From assembly GCF_022758295.1 (NCBI RefSeq), contig NZ_JALDWJ010000009.1, forward strand, positions 180,209 to 244,208: a stretch of 64,000 nucleotides of DNA, in the 5' to 3' direction. Under the pieces are notes generated by a model. It saw nothing but the letters and a program-made list of their open reading frames with translations, was not told where the DNA came from and did not search any database. The position numbers were made by a program, and so were the translations under genes. Position 1 is the stretch's first letter. Each line of letters opens with the position of its first letter. Of the stretch, positions 45,761-53,725 are shown in pieces. Source of the DNA: Lysobacter sp. CFH 32150 (GTDB lineage: Bacteria; Pseudomonadota; Gammaproteobacteria; Xanthomonadales; Xanthomonadaceae).

Positions 45761-46165
45761 CTATGAACCCTCTAGTGCAGCAAATAGAACCATTGCCCAA
45801 AGACCCAAGACGGCAATGAAGTTCACTGTGAAAACGGCGCCCCTAAGTCGAACGCTGGTTGTCAAAATCTGGACGGAGCTGTGCAACAAACGTCCACCAA
45901 CAAAGATCCATGCGAGCACTAGCGCGAGGCGTCCCGTCTCATGCTGAGAAAGAATCAGGCACGCCGCGTAGAAAAATACAGGCCATTCGAACTGATTCGA
46001 GAGATTGGCGCTGATGCGAGGTTCAATCTTTGTCCACGGATTGCTGCCATCAGGAAGCCGGCCAACACCCCAAATGGACGGAGCTCGCGCGATGGTAAGT
46101 AGCACGTAAAGGAAAGCAGCTAGCGCAACATGTGCCGTCATAGGGAAGATTAGCGGATGCGACAT
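45761..46165 (-). CDS. MAPEG-family membrane protein cassette
   Basis: A 134-residue four-helix membrane protein of the MAPEG (eicosanoid/glutathione metabolism) family. The helix 2-3 region ANLSNQFEWPVFFYAACL and the loop RLALVLAWIFVGGRLLHS contain the conserved N-x-x-E-x-x and R-x-x-H signatures. It may conjugate glutathione to lipophilic compounds. Confidence 0.82.
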   Translation of the reverse strand: MSHPLIFPMTAHVALAAFLYVLLTIARAPSIWGVGRLPDGSNPWTKIEPRISANLSNQFEWPVFFYAACLILSQHETGRLALVLAWIFVGGRLLHSSVQILTTSVRLRGAVFTVNFIAVLGLWAMVLFAALEGS

Positions 46166-46221
46166 ATAGCTCCTTGCCTTCAACTTTGTCTGACGTGCTC
46201 ACCACATGGCGCATTCATCGG

Positions 46222-46280
46222 TCTGCTGCCTGAATCAATACGAGCCGCGGAGCGGATTCGGCTTGAATGAACTGTTAGGC
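46222..46280 (-). repeat. attC
   Basis: Right box GTTAGGC, left end degenerate; centre AATCCGCTCCGCGGCTCG. Confidence 0.85.
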
Positions 46281-46780
46281 GGCGCACCATGGAGGTCGAA
46301 AGTGCCAAGTACACGCCAAGGTGTGACGCCCGTTTGCTCAATGAGATTGACGCTGGTGAACGAGACGGAGATTACCTCAGGGAGTACACCCGCTTTGGCG
46401 AGGCTGTTTCCAGCAGCTTTTGGGTTGCGTGGATGCGCCAAAGTGATGTGCGGGGGTTGGCGCCTGATGGTACGAGAGCCAAGAACATGCTCCCGAAGAG
46501 ACGTGAACTCATGCTCCCCGGCGATGCAAGGCAAGAGGACTCCGTGCTCATAAAAGCGCTCAGGCTTTCCGAAGCACAGGGTTACCGATTCGGCGGGGAA
46601 ATCCGCAAGCCGAGAAGTGAGGGTGCGATGATCCAATGGAGCAAGCTCATCTTCCCTGCATAGCGTCACGTGGGCAGGGATTAGGTTGCTCTGGATAGGA
46701 TCCAGAGTCTGGCGGACTGACTCAAGCAAACTGACCGTAGGATCAGGCACATATAGGCTCAATTGGGTTCGAGTATTCAA
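46235..46780 (-). CDS. 2'-5' RNA ligase-like 2H phosphodiesterase cassette
   Basis: A 181-residue 2H-superfamily protein: the two catalytic motifs are PAHVTLCRED and QPPHITLAHPR (H-x-T/S-like). The fold suggests 2',3'-cyclic or 2'-5' phosphodiester chemistry on RNA or nucleotides. The start is taken as TTG preceded by AAGGA 9 bases upstream, because upstream residues are just translated attC. The last 14 residues (NSSFKPNPLRGSY) are encoded by the attC itself. Confidence 0.8.
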   Translation of the reverse strand: MNTRTQLSLYVPDPTVSLLESVRQTLDPIQSNLIPAHVTLCREDELAPLDHRTLTSRLADFPAESVTLCFGKPERFYEHGVLLPCIAGEHEFTSLREHVLGSRTIRRQPPHITLAHPRNPKAAGNSLAKAGVLPEVISVSFTSVNLIEQTGVTPWRVLGTFDLHGAPPNSSFKPNPLRGSY

Positions 46781-46803
46781 GAGCCAAAGTCCTTGACTGC
46801 GAT

Positions 46804-46863
46804 GCCTAACGTCTGAATTTAGCCGAGCCACGAAACGGCTTCTGCTTGCTTTACTTGTTGGCA
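46804..46863 (-). repeat. attC
   Basis: Left box GCCTAAC; right box GTTGGCA; centre AAGCCGTTTCGTGGCTCGGC, one base off the consensus arms. Confidence 0.85.
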
Positions 46864-47552
46864 CCTAGCCGAGTTGCGAACTCACTGACGGCACGGGCGC
46901 AAGCTTGTGGCACAGCTTGTAGCAACAGATGAGGCCCTGCAATGTCTGCGGTGGTGCAGTGCGGGATGGCCAAGGCAATCTGCCTGCCGGCACGGCGCGA
47001 AAGCAGTCGGTCGTCAGTGGCCCGGAGGTGAAGAACGGGCACAGTAACCGAGCGACAGCTGGCTAATGCCTTGCCCCGAAGAGCGGTAGCAGCCCGGAAC
47101 CGCAGAACTGCAGGCGTGACGGTGAGCAATGCGCTTTGGAGCGCCGCCTCCAGTTGTGGTGTGGCCCAGCGGCCAAGCAGCCACCAGGACAGCAAAGGCA
47201 ACGGCAGGGTCCGAACCGGTGCGAGGCGTGTGAATGATGCAAACGGGGAAAAAAGCGGGGCCGGCGACTCTGCGAAGGTTGTAGAAAGGACAATCCCGAC
47301 AAGATTGGACGGCGGGTTTGCGGCAATGGAAAGCGCGATGGGGCCCGAGAATGATTCGCCAAGGAGCACAAACGGCGCAACAGAAGGCAATGCAGCTCTG
47401 ACAAGTTCTTCAAGCGCGGTGTAGTCGAGGGACCGGTCCGGTGGGTACGAAATGACGGCAACTGAATCAAATGCTGTACCGACGGCATCCGAAAAAGCGG
47501 AATGCAGGGTTGCCGTGCCATCTAGGCCTGGGAGCACTACGAGCGCGGTCAT
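46851..47552 (-). CDS. alpha/beta-hydrolase cassette
   Basis: A 233-residue hydrolase: LVVLPGLDGTATLHSAF oxyanion side, nucleophile LLGESFSGPIAL, acid in HLRATDDRLLS and histidine in IAGPHLLLQ. No signal peptide; a cap of about 60 residues lies between the strands. Substrate unknown. Confidence 0.85.
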   Translation of the reverse strand: MTALVVLPGLDGTATLHSAFSDAVGTAFDSVAVISYPPDRSLDYTALEELVRAALPSVAPFVLLGESFSGPIALSIAANPPSNLVGIVLSTTFAESPAPLFSPFASFTRLAPVRTLPLPLLSWWLLGRWATPQLEAALQSALLTVTPAVLRFRAATALRGKALASCRSVTVPVLHLRATDDRLLSRRAGRQIALAIPHCTTADIAGPHLLLQAVPQACARAVSEFATRLGANK

Positions 47553-47563
47553 GTTGATCTTGG

Positions 47564-47618
47564 GTGCTACACCTGAACTAAGCCGCGAATTGGCTTCGGC
47601 TTGAATGAATTGTTAGGC
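47564..47618 (-). repeat. attC, shortened
   Basis: Right box GTTAGGC; the hairpin has lost several bases (AAGCCAATTCGCGGCTTAG). Confidence 0.8.
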
Positions 47619-47642
47619 CCATCCCAACAGGCCTGCTATGGA

Positions 47643-47993
47643 CTACGGTGCGTCTGAGTATCCGAAATACCAGTCATACGCGTTGCCAGCATCCGATTGA
47701 ACATCGATGTCTTGAAATGCATCCAAACGAGCTTCCGGTGTCTTAAGAGCTGCCGCTGCGGCAGCTAGGCCGGGAGCAGCGAGGAACTCGCGGATAGCAA
47801 TGAGAACTTTTCGATCGCCCTCGTCGCTAAACATCCCAAACGACTCTGGAAGAGAAAAGCCGGGTCGAGGTGCGATGAAACTCTTGTGTACGGCGTCGTA
47901 CATCTGTTCCCTCACGTCGGTATCGCTAACTTCCTCGTGCTCGACAGCCACTGCATCCAGATCGTCGATCAATTTTTTCAAGGCATTCTTCAT
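47643..47993 (-). CDS. hypothetical cassette protein
   Basis: A 116-residue soluble acidic protein (MKNALKKLIDDLDAVAVEHEE, GFSLPESFGMFSDEGDRKVLIAIREFL). A longer reading frame through the attC and the next cassette exists but begins in the duplicate 3' region of the cupin cassette; the internal ATG after GGTTGCTGACC is preferred. No family recognised. Confidence 0.7.
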   Translation of the reverse strand: MKNALKKLIDDLDAVAVEHEEVSDTDVREQMYDAVHKSFIAPRPGFSLPESFGMFSDEGDRKVLIAIREFLAAPGLAAAAAALKTPEARLDAFQDIDVQSDAGNAYDWYFGYSDAP

Positions 47994-48007
47994 GGTCAGC
48001 AACCTGC

Positions 48008-48063
48008 AAGTGTGGACATGAGCCGAGCTGCGAAGCGGCTTCGGCTCGAATGAATTGTTGGGC
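48008..48063 (-). repeat. attC
   Basis: Right box GTTGGGC; centre AAGCCGCTTCGCAGCTCGG; left end short. Confidence 0.82.
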
Positions 48064-48090
48064 GTCATCCTAGCCTCGTAACGCCAGCGA

Positions 48091-48396
48091 TCAATGCAGG
48101 TGAACTGCCAGCCAGAGAGCGCCCTGAGAGACACGCCTCACAGTGTGTGGTGTGCCGGCTGGCATGAATAGAGAATCACCGGAATGGAGCTTGATCGCCT
48201 CACCGGCCACCTCAAGGGTTGCTTCCCCCTGGAGCATCACAACCCATTCGTCTTGGGCTTGCACGTATTCCGTAGGAGTTATTGCAGCAGAACTGACGAT
48301 GCGCTCGATGACGAGGTTCTTGTGAGTGAGCAATGTCTCGAAGCGCTCACCCTCTAAAGGTGCTTCTGCATAAGCGAATAGATTTGCGGTTCGCAC
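48091..48396 (-). CDS. cupin cassette protein (copy 1)
   Basis: A 101-residue single-domain cupin: AITPTEYVQAQDEWVVMLQGEATLEVAG, SGDSLFMPAGTPHTVRRVSQGALWLAVH with metal-site H in TPHTV. About 87 percent identical to the protein at 53726. Small cupins often bind sugars or mannose-type ligands or act as regulators. Confidence 0.83.
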   Translation of the reverse strand: MRTANLFAYAEAPLEGERFETLLTHKNLVIERIVSSAAITPTEYVQAQDEWVVMLQGEATLEVAGEAIKLHSGDSLFMPAGTPHTVRRVSQGALWLAVHLH

Positions 48397-48416
48397 GACG
48401 ATGATCTCGATATGGC

Positions 48417-48477
48417 GCCTAACGCCTCAATTGAGCCGAGCCGCGAAGCGGCATCCGCTTGAGTGGATTTCCAGCGG
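48417..48477 (-). repeat. degenerate attC
   Basis: Left box GCCTAAC, right end GGATTTCCAGC with no GTTAGGC; centre ATGCCGCTTCGCGGCTCGG. Confidence 0.75.
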
Positions 48478-48554
48478 GCATACGCGCGTCAGTGTAGCCG
48501 GCGCATCCCCGCCATTTTGGCGCCGATGAATGTGAAATCAGGAGAAGCATCCGC

Positions 48555-48620
48555 TTTACATTGAAAGAATGTAAACGAGGCCTCAAGCTCAAGTTTGGAC
48601 GGCCACCAGGCTTGTTAGCC
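48555..48620 (-). repeat. atypical attC-like end with separate hairpin
   Basis: The right box GTTAGCC (48614-48620) is complementary to the left box of the next attC (GGCTAAC at 49122), as expected of one cassette. The usual CCGAAGCCGCTTC centre is missing; instead a hairpin TTTACATT / AATGTAAA lies at 48555-48575. The 217 bases 48398-48614 have no gene and may contain a different, longer attC type or a fused remnant. Confidence 0.5.
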
Positions 48621-49118
48621 GGCATATCCAGCAGCCTCGCGGACATTGGCCAGGCCGGAAGAGAGTACGCGGGCAAGGGCTGCAATCTCACTGGCAGACC
48701 AGTCCGGATTGAACTTCTGCCCCGCGGGTGTGACGGCCGGAATATTGGAACCCCAGAACAGTTTGTCATACACATCAAGCGACTCCTTGGCTCCGTGCAT
48801 AGGGAGAGAAAGGGAGCGTGCGATGTCAGCCAGCATGTTCCAGGTGTTCAGCATGGTCAGACAATCAAGTGTCTCGGCATTTGGTTGGCCAAGCCAATCG
48901 GTGAGCCGATCGAAGTCGTAAATACCAGACTGTTCTGGCTCTAGGACAAGGCCGCGTTGGGAAAGGAACTGCACGACGGCAGGAAGGTCAGGAAATGTCG
49001 CGAGCCGCCCGGCGAGCGCAAGAAGGACACCGTCTTTCTCGTCGGTGTACCAGATGAAGTAGCGCTCGCTGCCATCAAGACGATAGCGAGCCGCGAAATG
49101 GGAGCGAGGATCTGGCAT
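48615..49118 (-). CDS. hypothetical cassette protein
   Basis: A 167-residue soluble protein of no recognised family: SHFAARYRLDGSERYFIWYTDEKDG, LNTWNMLADIARSLSLPM and DVYDKLFWGSNIPAV. Acidic and helical in its second half. TAA stop lies in the atypical attC box. No matching partner in the window. Confidence 0.7.
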   Translation of the reverse strand: MPDPRSHFAARYRLDGSERYFIWYTDEKDGVLLALAGRLATFPDLPAVVQFLSQRGLVLEPEQSGIYDFDRLTDWLGQPNAETLDCLTMLNTWNMLADIARSLSLPMHGAKESLDVYDKLFWGSNIPAVTPAGQKFNPDWSASEIAALARVLSSGLANVREAAGYAG

Positions 49119-49121
49119 GTC

Positions 49122-49182
49122 GGCTAACCGCCTGAACTAGGCCGAGCCGCGAAGCGGCTTCGGCTTGAATGAATTGTCAGGC
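49122..49182 (-). repeat. attC
   Basis: Boxes GGCTAAC / GTCAGGC; hairpin arms near consensus with GCCGAGCCGCGAAGCGG. Confidence 0.9.
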
Positions 49183-49566
49183 GGCACTTGCCACCCATGC
49201 CAGTGCCGCGACTCCGAGTAGGCCAATCCATCCAGGGTGCCTGCCCTTGGTGCCAATGAGCACAAGCAGTGAGCTGGCAAAGAATGCAATGACAGTGATG
49301 ATCTCTAGAAGCATGCGAAGAGTCTGCTCATCAGTGGGGCGAGACAGCCGCAACAGGACAAACCCAAACGCCCAGCCCAAGACAGTGACGATATGCCAGG
49401 TCGCCCACAAATTTCGGATGTTCCGCTCTTTCAGCGGCGGGGGAGCGATCGTTGGGGCGAGTCCACTGGTGCGTAGGTGACGAAAGATCAGGATCCCGCC
49501 CCCTACTGAGTGAACAGCCCCAATGATCAATAGGAGCATCCCTGCGATCAGCATGTATGTCTGCAT
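49177..49566 (-). CDS. four-helix membrane cassette protein (family copy 1)
   Basis: A 129-residue membrane protein with four hydrophobic helices. Shares GGILIFRHLR, APPPLKERNIRNLWATWH and LVLIGTKGRHPGW with the cassette at 55784. TGA stop is in the attC box. Unknown function. Confidence 0.8.
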   Translation of the reverse strand: MQTYMLIAGMLLLIIGAVHSVGGGILIFRHLRTSGLAPTIAPPPLKERNIRNLWATWHIVTVLGWAFGFVLLRLSRPTDEQTLRMLLEIITVIAFFASSLLVLIGTKGRHPGWIGLLGVAALAWVASAA

Positions 49567-49590
49567 TTCAGATATCCATGAAAAGTGGGT

Positions 49591-49616
49591 GCCGCTAACG
49601 TCTGAGCTTGAATGAA
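49591..49616 (-). repeat. attC with centre deleted
   Basis: CGCTAACGTCTGAGCTTGAA joins the two outer thirds of an attC; the CCGAGCCG...CGGCTTCGG stem is missing. Confidence 0.6.
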
Positions 49617-49925
49617 GCAACGGAGTAAACGAGCTACCCGAATGCGACGCCCACGAGCGGAAGCCAAGGATCTGAAGACGAACCGGTAGTCACAGGCTCG
49701 CCCGCCGGCATCAACCGAGTGAGGACGAAAGTGGGCCACGCCAACACTACGACCGCAGCGTGAAGCTGTGCAGCGGCGCAGCGCCGCAGCGCCGCAGACT
49801 AAGGCTGACAGATAGGTCGCGGTCGTGACAAGAAACCCAACAAGCAGCGCCCGTCAGCCAAGGGCGCTTTGCGATCGATGCAGCGTTGTTGGTTGAGTGG
49901 TCGGAGCCCATGGATTTGTTCCAGC
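49617..49925. other. gene-less cassette
   Basis: About 310 bases with no reading frame of convincing length or start. Contains a short GC-rich repeat GCGGCGCAGCGCCGCAGCGC at about 49772-49795. Probably a decayed or structural (non-coding) cassette. Confidence 0.55.
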
Positions 49926-49983
49926 GCCCAACGTTTGAGTTAAACCGGGCCGAAGCGGCTTCGCCTTGATTTAGTTGTTAAGC
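49926..49983 (-). repeat. degenerate attC
   Basis: Boxes GCCCAAC / GTTAAGC; centre CGAAGCCGCTTCGGCCCGG, arms partly altered. Confidence 0.8.
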
Positions 49984-50258
49984 GAACCTTTCGCACCGAA
50001 GCGCTTAGCTGAAAGGTTTGCAGCCTTGTTGCGCTCGACTTCTCGGTTCTTTGGCGGAGTGAATGTGGTGAGCGAGTCGATAAGCGTTGTCGCTGCCAGC
50101 GTGACTTGCCTCACCGCCTCATTGAACGCTGCTTCATTAGCTTTCGAGGGCGCATTGAAGCCGCTCAATTTGCGAACGAATTGCAATGCCGAGGCACGAA
50201 TCTCATCTCCAGTTGCTGGAGGATCGAAGTTGTACAGCGTCTTGATATTTCTGCACAT
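49971..50258 (-). CDS. DUF2277-family cassette protein
   Basis: A 95-residue protein beginning MCRNIKTLYNFDPPATGDEIRASALQFVRKLSG, the DUF2277 hallmark, then a helical tail with PPKNREVERNKAAN. DUF2277 members are short cytoplasmic proteins of unknown role widespread in actinobacteria and proteobacteria. The last residues SLNN plus TAA come from the attC. Confidence 0.85.
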   Translation of the reverse strand: MCRNIKTLYNFDPPATGDEIRASALQFVRKLSGFNAPSKANEAAFNEAVRQVTLAATTLIDSLTTFTPPKNREVERNKAANLSAKRFGAKGSLNN

Positions 50259-50351
50259 AAACACCTCCAACACTCGATTTACGCCTAATGCTTGAATTTG
50301 TCCAACCCGGAATACTTGATTGAGGGGGACGCGATTGCGGTCGTAGACGAG

Positions 50352-50411
50352 GTCTAACGCCTCGACTAAGCCGAGCCGCGAAGCGACTTCGGCTTGAATG
50401 AACTATTAAGG
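50352..50411 (-). repeat. attC
   Basis: Left box GTCTAAC; right box ATTAAGG; centre GAAGTCGCTTCGCGGCTCGG. A further broken half-site (GCCTAATGCTTGAATTTG) lies at about 50285. Confidence 0.85.
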
Positions 50412-50843
50412 CTCACTTGTTGCTGCCGTGACTGACGGGCCTTTAAGTTCAATCACGTTTCCATCTGGATCTGGAAAATAGAGAGATAGACCGTCACCCT
50501 CGGCGCCAAAGTTGACCTCGGCGCTGCCGAGCGGCGCAAGGCCGTATTTGCTTAGGTGCGCGATTAGATCAGGCTCGTTGAAGGGCTCGATACGCAAGCA
50601 CAGATGATCTACGTTTCGTGCTGTTATTGCCGGTGCCGCGCCCCCACGTGACCCGAGCTTTCCGTCCACGCTTACAAGATCAATCATCGAGGCGCCAGCC
50701 CGCAAATGGACGAGGCCTAGGTGCTCACGCTGTCTAACCACGTCGCACCCGAGGACGGTGCGGTAGAAATCGATGCTTCTGCTCAAGTCGCTGACACGAA
50801 AGACAATGTGGTCGATGCGCTGCACGGAGAACGGCTTTGTCAT
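50406..50843 (-). CDS. VOC-family cassette protein
   Basis: A 145-residue VOC protein: VQRIDHIVFRVSDLSRSIDFYRTVLG, metal H in DHIVF, and FPDPDGNVIELKGP with the metal glutamate. The central ARNVDHLCLRIEPFNEPDLIAHL is the second half-fold. Closest in style to FosX/virulence-factor glyoxalases but substrate unknown. TAA in attC. Confidence 0.85.
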   Translation of the reverse strand: MTKPFSVQRIDHIVFRVSDLSRSIDFYRTVLGCDVVRQREHLGLVHLRAGASMIDLVSVDGKLGSRGGAAPAITARNVDHLCLRIEPFNEPDLIAHLSKYGLAPLGSAEVNFGAEGDGLSLYFPDPDGNVIELKGPSVTAATSEP

Positions 50844-50870
50844 AGCGGATTCCATAGAGTTTCTGTAGGG

Positions 50871-50926
50871 CCATAACGCCTAATTCGAGCCGGTGAAGCG
50901 AGTTTCGGCTTGAAGAATTGTTAGGC
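50871..50926 (-). repeat. attC, slightly short
   Basis: Left box CCATAAC; right box GTTAGGC; centre GAAACTCGCTTCACCGGCTCG, 56 bp in all. Confidence 0.85.
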
Positions 50927-51553
50927 TTTGGCTACGAGAGGACGCAAATCGTCAACCAAGCGCTTTCTACTGCTGCGCGCGTACTCAGCGGGTGAGAAAG
51001 GCATTGTAGAGATTGCGTAGTCGTCAATGAGTTGGAGAAGCTCGCTCTTTGGGATGCCTGCAGGTGATGGGTTGCTCCCGTTTTCCGTTAGCTCTGTCAG
51101 CTTCTCTTGGAGAATTTCCTTTCTTGCGATGCCGGTTCCGGTGGATGGATCGGCAGCACAGAGCCCAAATGTGCCGTTTAGAAAGTGCGGGAGGAGATCC
51201 TGAATCTTCCCTTCAATAATTGCCGGATCCTTGAAGTAGGTCCGCAAGCCAGTCTCCAGCTCACTGATTAGTTCTGAGAGTACGGCGTCACGCTCTTTGC
51301 CAGGCGCGGCTCGGTCGGCGATCTGGGCCCATCTTGTGCATTCGGGACGAAAGTATTCGCCTGAGAGAGACTCTTCAGTCTCAATGGCACCGAAGGCCGC
51401 TGATCGGACAGAGCTTCCATCGCAAGTGTACGTGGGCCCTGGGATTGCCTTGGCCGCCATGAGCTCATCCAGACGTTCGACCGTGATGCCTAGAAGTGAT
51501 GCGAAGGTGGGTTTATCGACGAAGTTCTTTTGCAGATAAGTCTTTAGCAACAC
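50921..51553 (-). CDS. hypothetical cassette protein
   Basis: A soluble protein of about 210 residues; the GTG follows GGAGG by five bases and is preferred over an earlier TTG. An N-terminal helix-turn-helix-like segment (FASLLGITVERLDELMAAKAIPGP) precedes a helical body with DLLPHFLNGTFGLCAADPSTG. Family not recognised. TAA in the attC box. Confidence 0.75.
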   Translation of the reverse strand: MLLKTYLQKNFVDKPTFASLLGITVERLDELMAAKAIPGPTYTCDGSSVRSAAFGAIETEESLSGEYFRPECTRWAQIADRAAPGKERDAVLSELISELETGLRTYFKDPAIIEGKIQDLLPHFLNGTFGLCAADPSTGTGIARKEILQEKLTELTENGSNPSPAGIPKSELLQLIDDYAISTMPFSPAEYARSSRKRLVDDLRPLVAKA

Positions 51554-51566
51554 GGGTTCCTCCAAA

Positions 51567-51626
51567 GCCTAACGGCTGAACTAAGCCGGGCCGCGAAGCG
51601 GCTTCGGCTTGAATGAATTGTTAGCC
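51567..51626 (-). repeat. attC
   Basis: Boxes GCCTAAC / GTTAGCC; centre GAAGCCGCTTCGCGGCCCGG, one change from consensus. Confidence 0.95.
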
Positions 51627-51630
51627 GTCA

Positions 51631-52128
51631 TCACGGTTGCTTGGCACGCACGCTATCCATCGAGACGTTCAATGCCTCGTTGCCATCCGCACCATTGCAA
51701 CGACATGTTCCGTCTTGGGGAAATCTGCTGGAGCCAAATTTCTTGGCGGTGCAGAAGTCGGAGCAGAGCAGACTATCTGGTTGGGGCCCAATGTTTCCTA
51801 CACTTAGCTGATGAAGCAATGCCAGCGCGGGCAAGAGCATTGAGATGCCAACTGCCAGCGCAATGTGCAGCCAGGACAGATCGGCAGAGGCCTCCCGCCT
51901 TTTGCCGAAGGAGTAACTGGCAAAAGAGAGTGCAGTCAAAGTGGCAAGAGAGGCCAGTATTGCCACACCCATAACCAAATATTCCGCGGTTTGCGGCCAA
52001 GTGTCATCCCCGTACACGAACAGCCACAGAATGCCGCCCCCGAGGCCTGCAGCAACAAACGCTGCAATGGCTGCAACCATTGCGTTCGGAAGAAGAAACA
52101 CTAACGGATACGAGAATCGAGCCTTCAC
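51631..52128 (-). CDS. membrane cassette protein with C-terminal cysteine cluster
   Basis: A 165-residue protein with three hydrophobic helices (residues 10-110: VFLLPNAMVAAIAAFVAAG, AEYLVMGVAILASLATLTALSF, IALAVGISMLLPALALL) and a soluble tail DSLLCSDFCTAKKFGSSRFPQDGTCRCNG with four cysteines. Function unknown. Confidence 0.75.
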   Translation of the reverse strand: MKARFSYPLVFLLPNAMVAAIAAFVAAGLGGGILWLFVYGDDTWPQTAEYLVMGVAILASLATLTALSFASYSFGKRREASADLSWLHIALAVGISMLLPALALLHQLSVGNIGPQPDSLLCSDFCTAKKFGSSRFPQDGTCRCNGADGNEALNVSMDSVRAKQP

Positions 52129-52149
52129 CTGCGAAATCCTTCCCGTGAC

Positions 52150-52209
52150 GGCTAACGCCTGAATTAAGCCGAGCCGCGAAGCGGCTTCGGCTTGAATGAA
52201 TTGTTAGGG
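52150..52209 (-). repeat. attC, consensus
   Basis: Boxes GGCTAAC / GTTAGGG; arms GAATTAAGCCGAGCCGCGAA and AGCGGCTTCGGCTTGAATG match the array consensus. Confidence 0.97.
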
Positions 52210-52215
52210 CGCGTC

Positions 52216-52644
52216 TCAGTACTCATTGGGCTCCCCAGAAAACTGCACGGCTCCCTGCGGCAGAATGATGCCCGGAAGCATGCTAGACGTCCAAATGTGG
52301 GTGGCCTGACCAAGATCAATCGGCTTATCCAGCGAGCCACCCTTGATACTTAAGATGTCGGTGGTGCCGCGCCGTTGGTGCCAAAGTCTTGAGCCACACT
52401 CAGGGCAAAACGCACAATCAAGAGTGTTTCCCGTGGCGGTGGGGCGGGACCAGAACTGTGGCTCTCCTTGCATGACGTGCAAGGCGGTTTTCGGCACGAT
52501 GAAGGAGATGCCGAAAGCCGATGCAGATTGTTTGCGACACTCCGTGCAATGGCACACATAGAGCGCCACAGGGCCGTGTGACAGCTTGTAGCGGATTGCG
52601 CCACATTGGCACCCGCCAGAACGAACGTCGCTTTCGTTTGACAT
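52216..52644 (-). CDS. GFA-domain (glutathione-dependent formaldehyde-activating type) cassette
   Basis: A 142-residue zinc protein: GGCQCGAIRYKL, VCHCTECRKQSASAFG and FCPECGSRLWHQR give the three cysteine pairs of the GFA/Mss4-like fold. Family name refers to an assay now disputed; function likely as small zinc-binding or sulfur-chemistry protein. Confidence 0.88.
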   Translation of the reverse strand: MSNESDVRSGGCQCGAIRYKLSHGPVALYVCHCTECRKQSASAFGISFIVPKTALHVMQGEPQFWSRPTATGNTLDCAFCPECGSRLWHQRRGTTDILSIKGGSLDKPIDLGQATHIWTSSMLPGIILPQGAVQFSGEPNEY

Positions 52645-52673
52645 GGTTCGCCAGCCTTATTGGTAAGTCAGCG

Positions 52674-52733
52674 CCCTAACGCCTGAATTAAGCCGAGCCG
52701 CGAAGCGGCTTCGGCTTGAATGAATTGTTAGGC
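52674..52733 (-). repeat. attC, consensus
   Basis: Boxes CCCTAAC / GTTAGGC. Confidence 0.97.
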
Positions 52734-53135
52734 GGCGCTGCCACGTACTACGGCCGCCAAGATGAGCCCGCCAAGTGCCAAGGAGGCCAAGCCAATCAGT
52801 GTGATGTGGCGAGCTGCCCGAGGAACAGCTTGTTGAGCAAACCGATGATGCCAGCGCCACGGTACGAGGAAAAGGCAGGCCGTCGTAACAAGCAGAACCC
52901 AGCCAAAGAGCGTGAAGGCGCTGGGCAGGAGCATGCGCGGCGCATAAAGAACTAGCGCGGTGCCCACGATGAGGCGAACGAACAGCTCTGCATAGTGCTT
53001 GAAAGCAGAGTCAGCGAAGCCGAGCAAAAAGCGGTTGGCATGGGTCGGCATGAACAGCGATACGGCCGCCAAGGCAATGAGGTAGAGCCCGGTGAGAACG
53101 ACAACCGCAAGAGCTAGGACTTCAATCATCGACAT
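52728..53135 (-). CDS. membrane cassette protein
   Basis: A 135-residue four-helix membrane protein: VLALAVVVLTGLYLIALAAVSLF, ELFVRLIVGTALVLYAPRML, LFGWVLLVTTACLFLVPWRWHHRF and LIGLASLALGGLILAAVV. Unknown function. TAA in the attC box. Confidence 0.78.
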   Translation of the reverse strand: MSMIEVLALAVVVLTGLYLIALAAVSLFMPTHANRFLLGFADSAFKHYAELFVRLIVGTALVLYAPRMLLPSAFTLFGWVLLVTTACLFLVPWRWHHRFAQQAVPRAARHITLIGLASLALGGLILAAVVRGSAA

Positions 53136-53148
53136 TGCCCGATAAGCC

Positions 53149-53208
53149 GCCTAACGCCTGAATTAAGCCGAGCCGCGAAGCGGCTTCGGCTTGAATGAAT
53201 TGTTAGGC
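53149..53208 (-). repeat. attC, consensus
   Basis: Boxes GCCTAAC / GTTAGGC. Confidence 0.97.
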
Positions 53209-53634
53209 CGCACCTTTCGCTGACATCCATGACTGAAGCGGGAGACATGAGAGTACTGCGAGCAAAGGAACTGCAGCCGACGGATATGAATCTGAGAGAA
53301 ACATAAAGGAAATGGTGCTACCGATAAAGAAGAGCGCCAATACGAGCCTGGAGCGTATAGGCAGGATGCGGGGAAAGCTCTGCCTAATAAGCTCAATTTG
53401 TTTCGATCGAAGATGACTGAATAAAACCGAGCATGCAACGGCTGCGACGAACGACATGGTGAACTGTTGCCACGTTTTCTCAGTTGCAAGTAGGCCGATG
53501 AGTAGCGGCAAAAATTGACTTGCCATGGCGAGCTTTGCCAACAAACGTCCGCCATCGGGTAGAACATCTGAATTTACGTGTCCTATTGCAGCGTACTGGG
53601 TGTCTAGACCTTCGAGAAACTTGAAAGGTGGCAT
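53203..53634 (-). CDS. membrane cassette protein
   Basis: A 143-residue protein with an N-terminal soluble part (MPPFKFLEGLDTQYAAIG) and three or four helices (QFLPLLIGLLATEKTW, FVAAVACSVLFSHL, LALFFIGSTISFMFL). The ATG sits 7 bases after the AGG of the attC box. Unknown function. Confidence 0.76.
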   Translation of the reverse strand: MPPFKFLEGLDTQYAAIGHVNSDVLPDGGRLLAKLAMASQFLPLLIGLLATEKTWQQFTMSFVAAVACSVLFSHLRSKQIELIRQSFPRILPIRSRLVLALFFIGSTISFMFLSDSYPSAAVPLLAVLSCLPLQSWMSAKGAA

Positions 53635-53639
53635 GTGCG

Positions 53640-53699
53640 GCCTAACGCCTGAATTAAGCCGAGCCGCGAAGCGGCTTCGGCTTGAATGAATTGTTAGGC
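53640..53699 (-). repeat. attC, consensus
   Basis: Boxes GCCTAAC / GTTAGGC. Confidence 0.97.
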
Positions 53700-53725
53700 G
53701 CCATCTTAGCTCGTGACGCCAGCGA

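Noticed and set aside
50406..50843. Fosfomycin resistance (FosA/FosX) call for VOC proteins
   Set aside because: Only the general VOC fold is visible; the K+ loop and the fosfomycin-site residues cannot be established.
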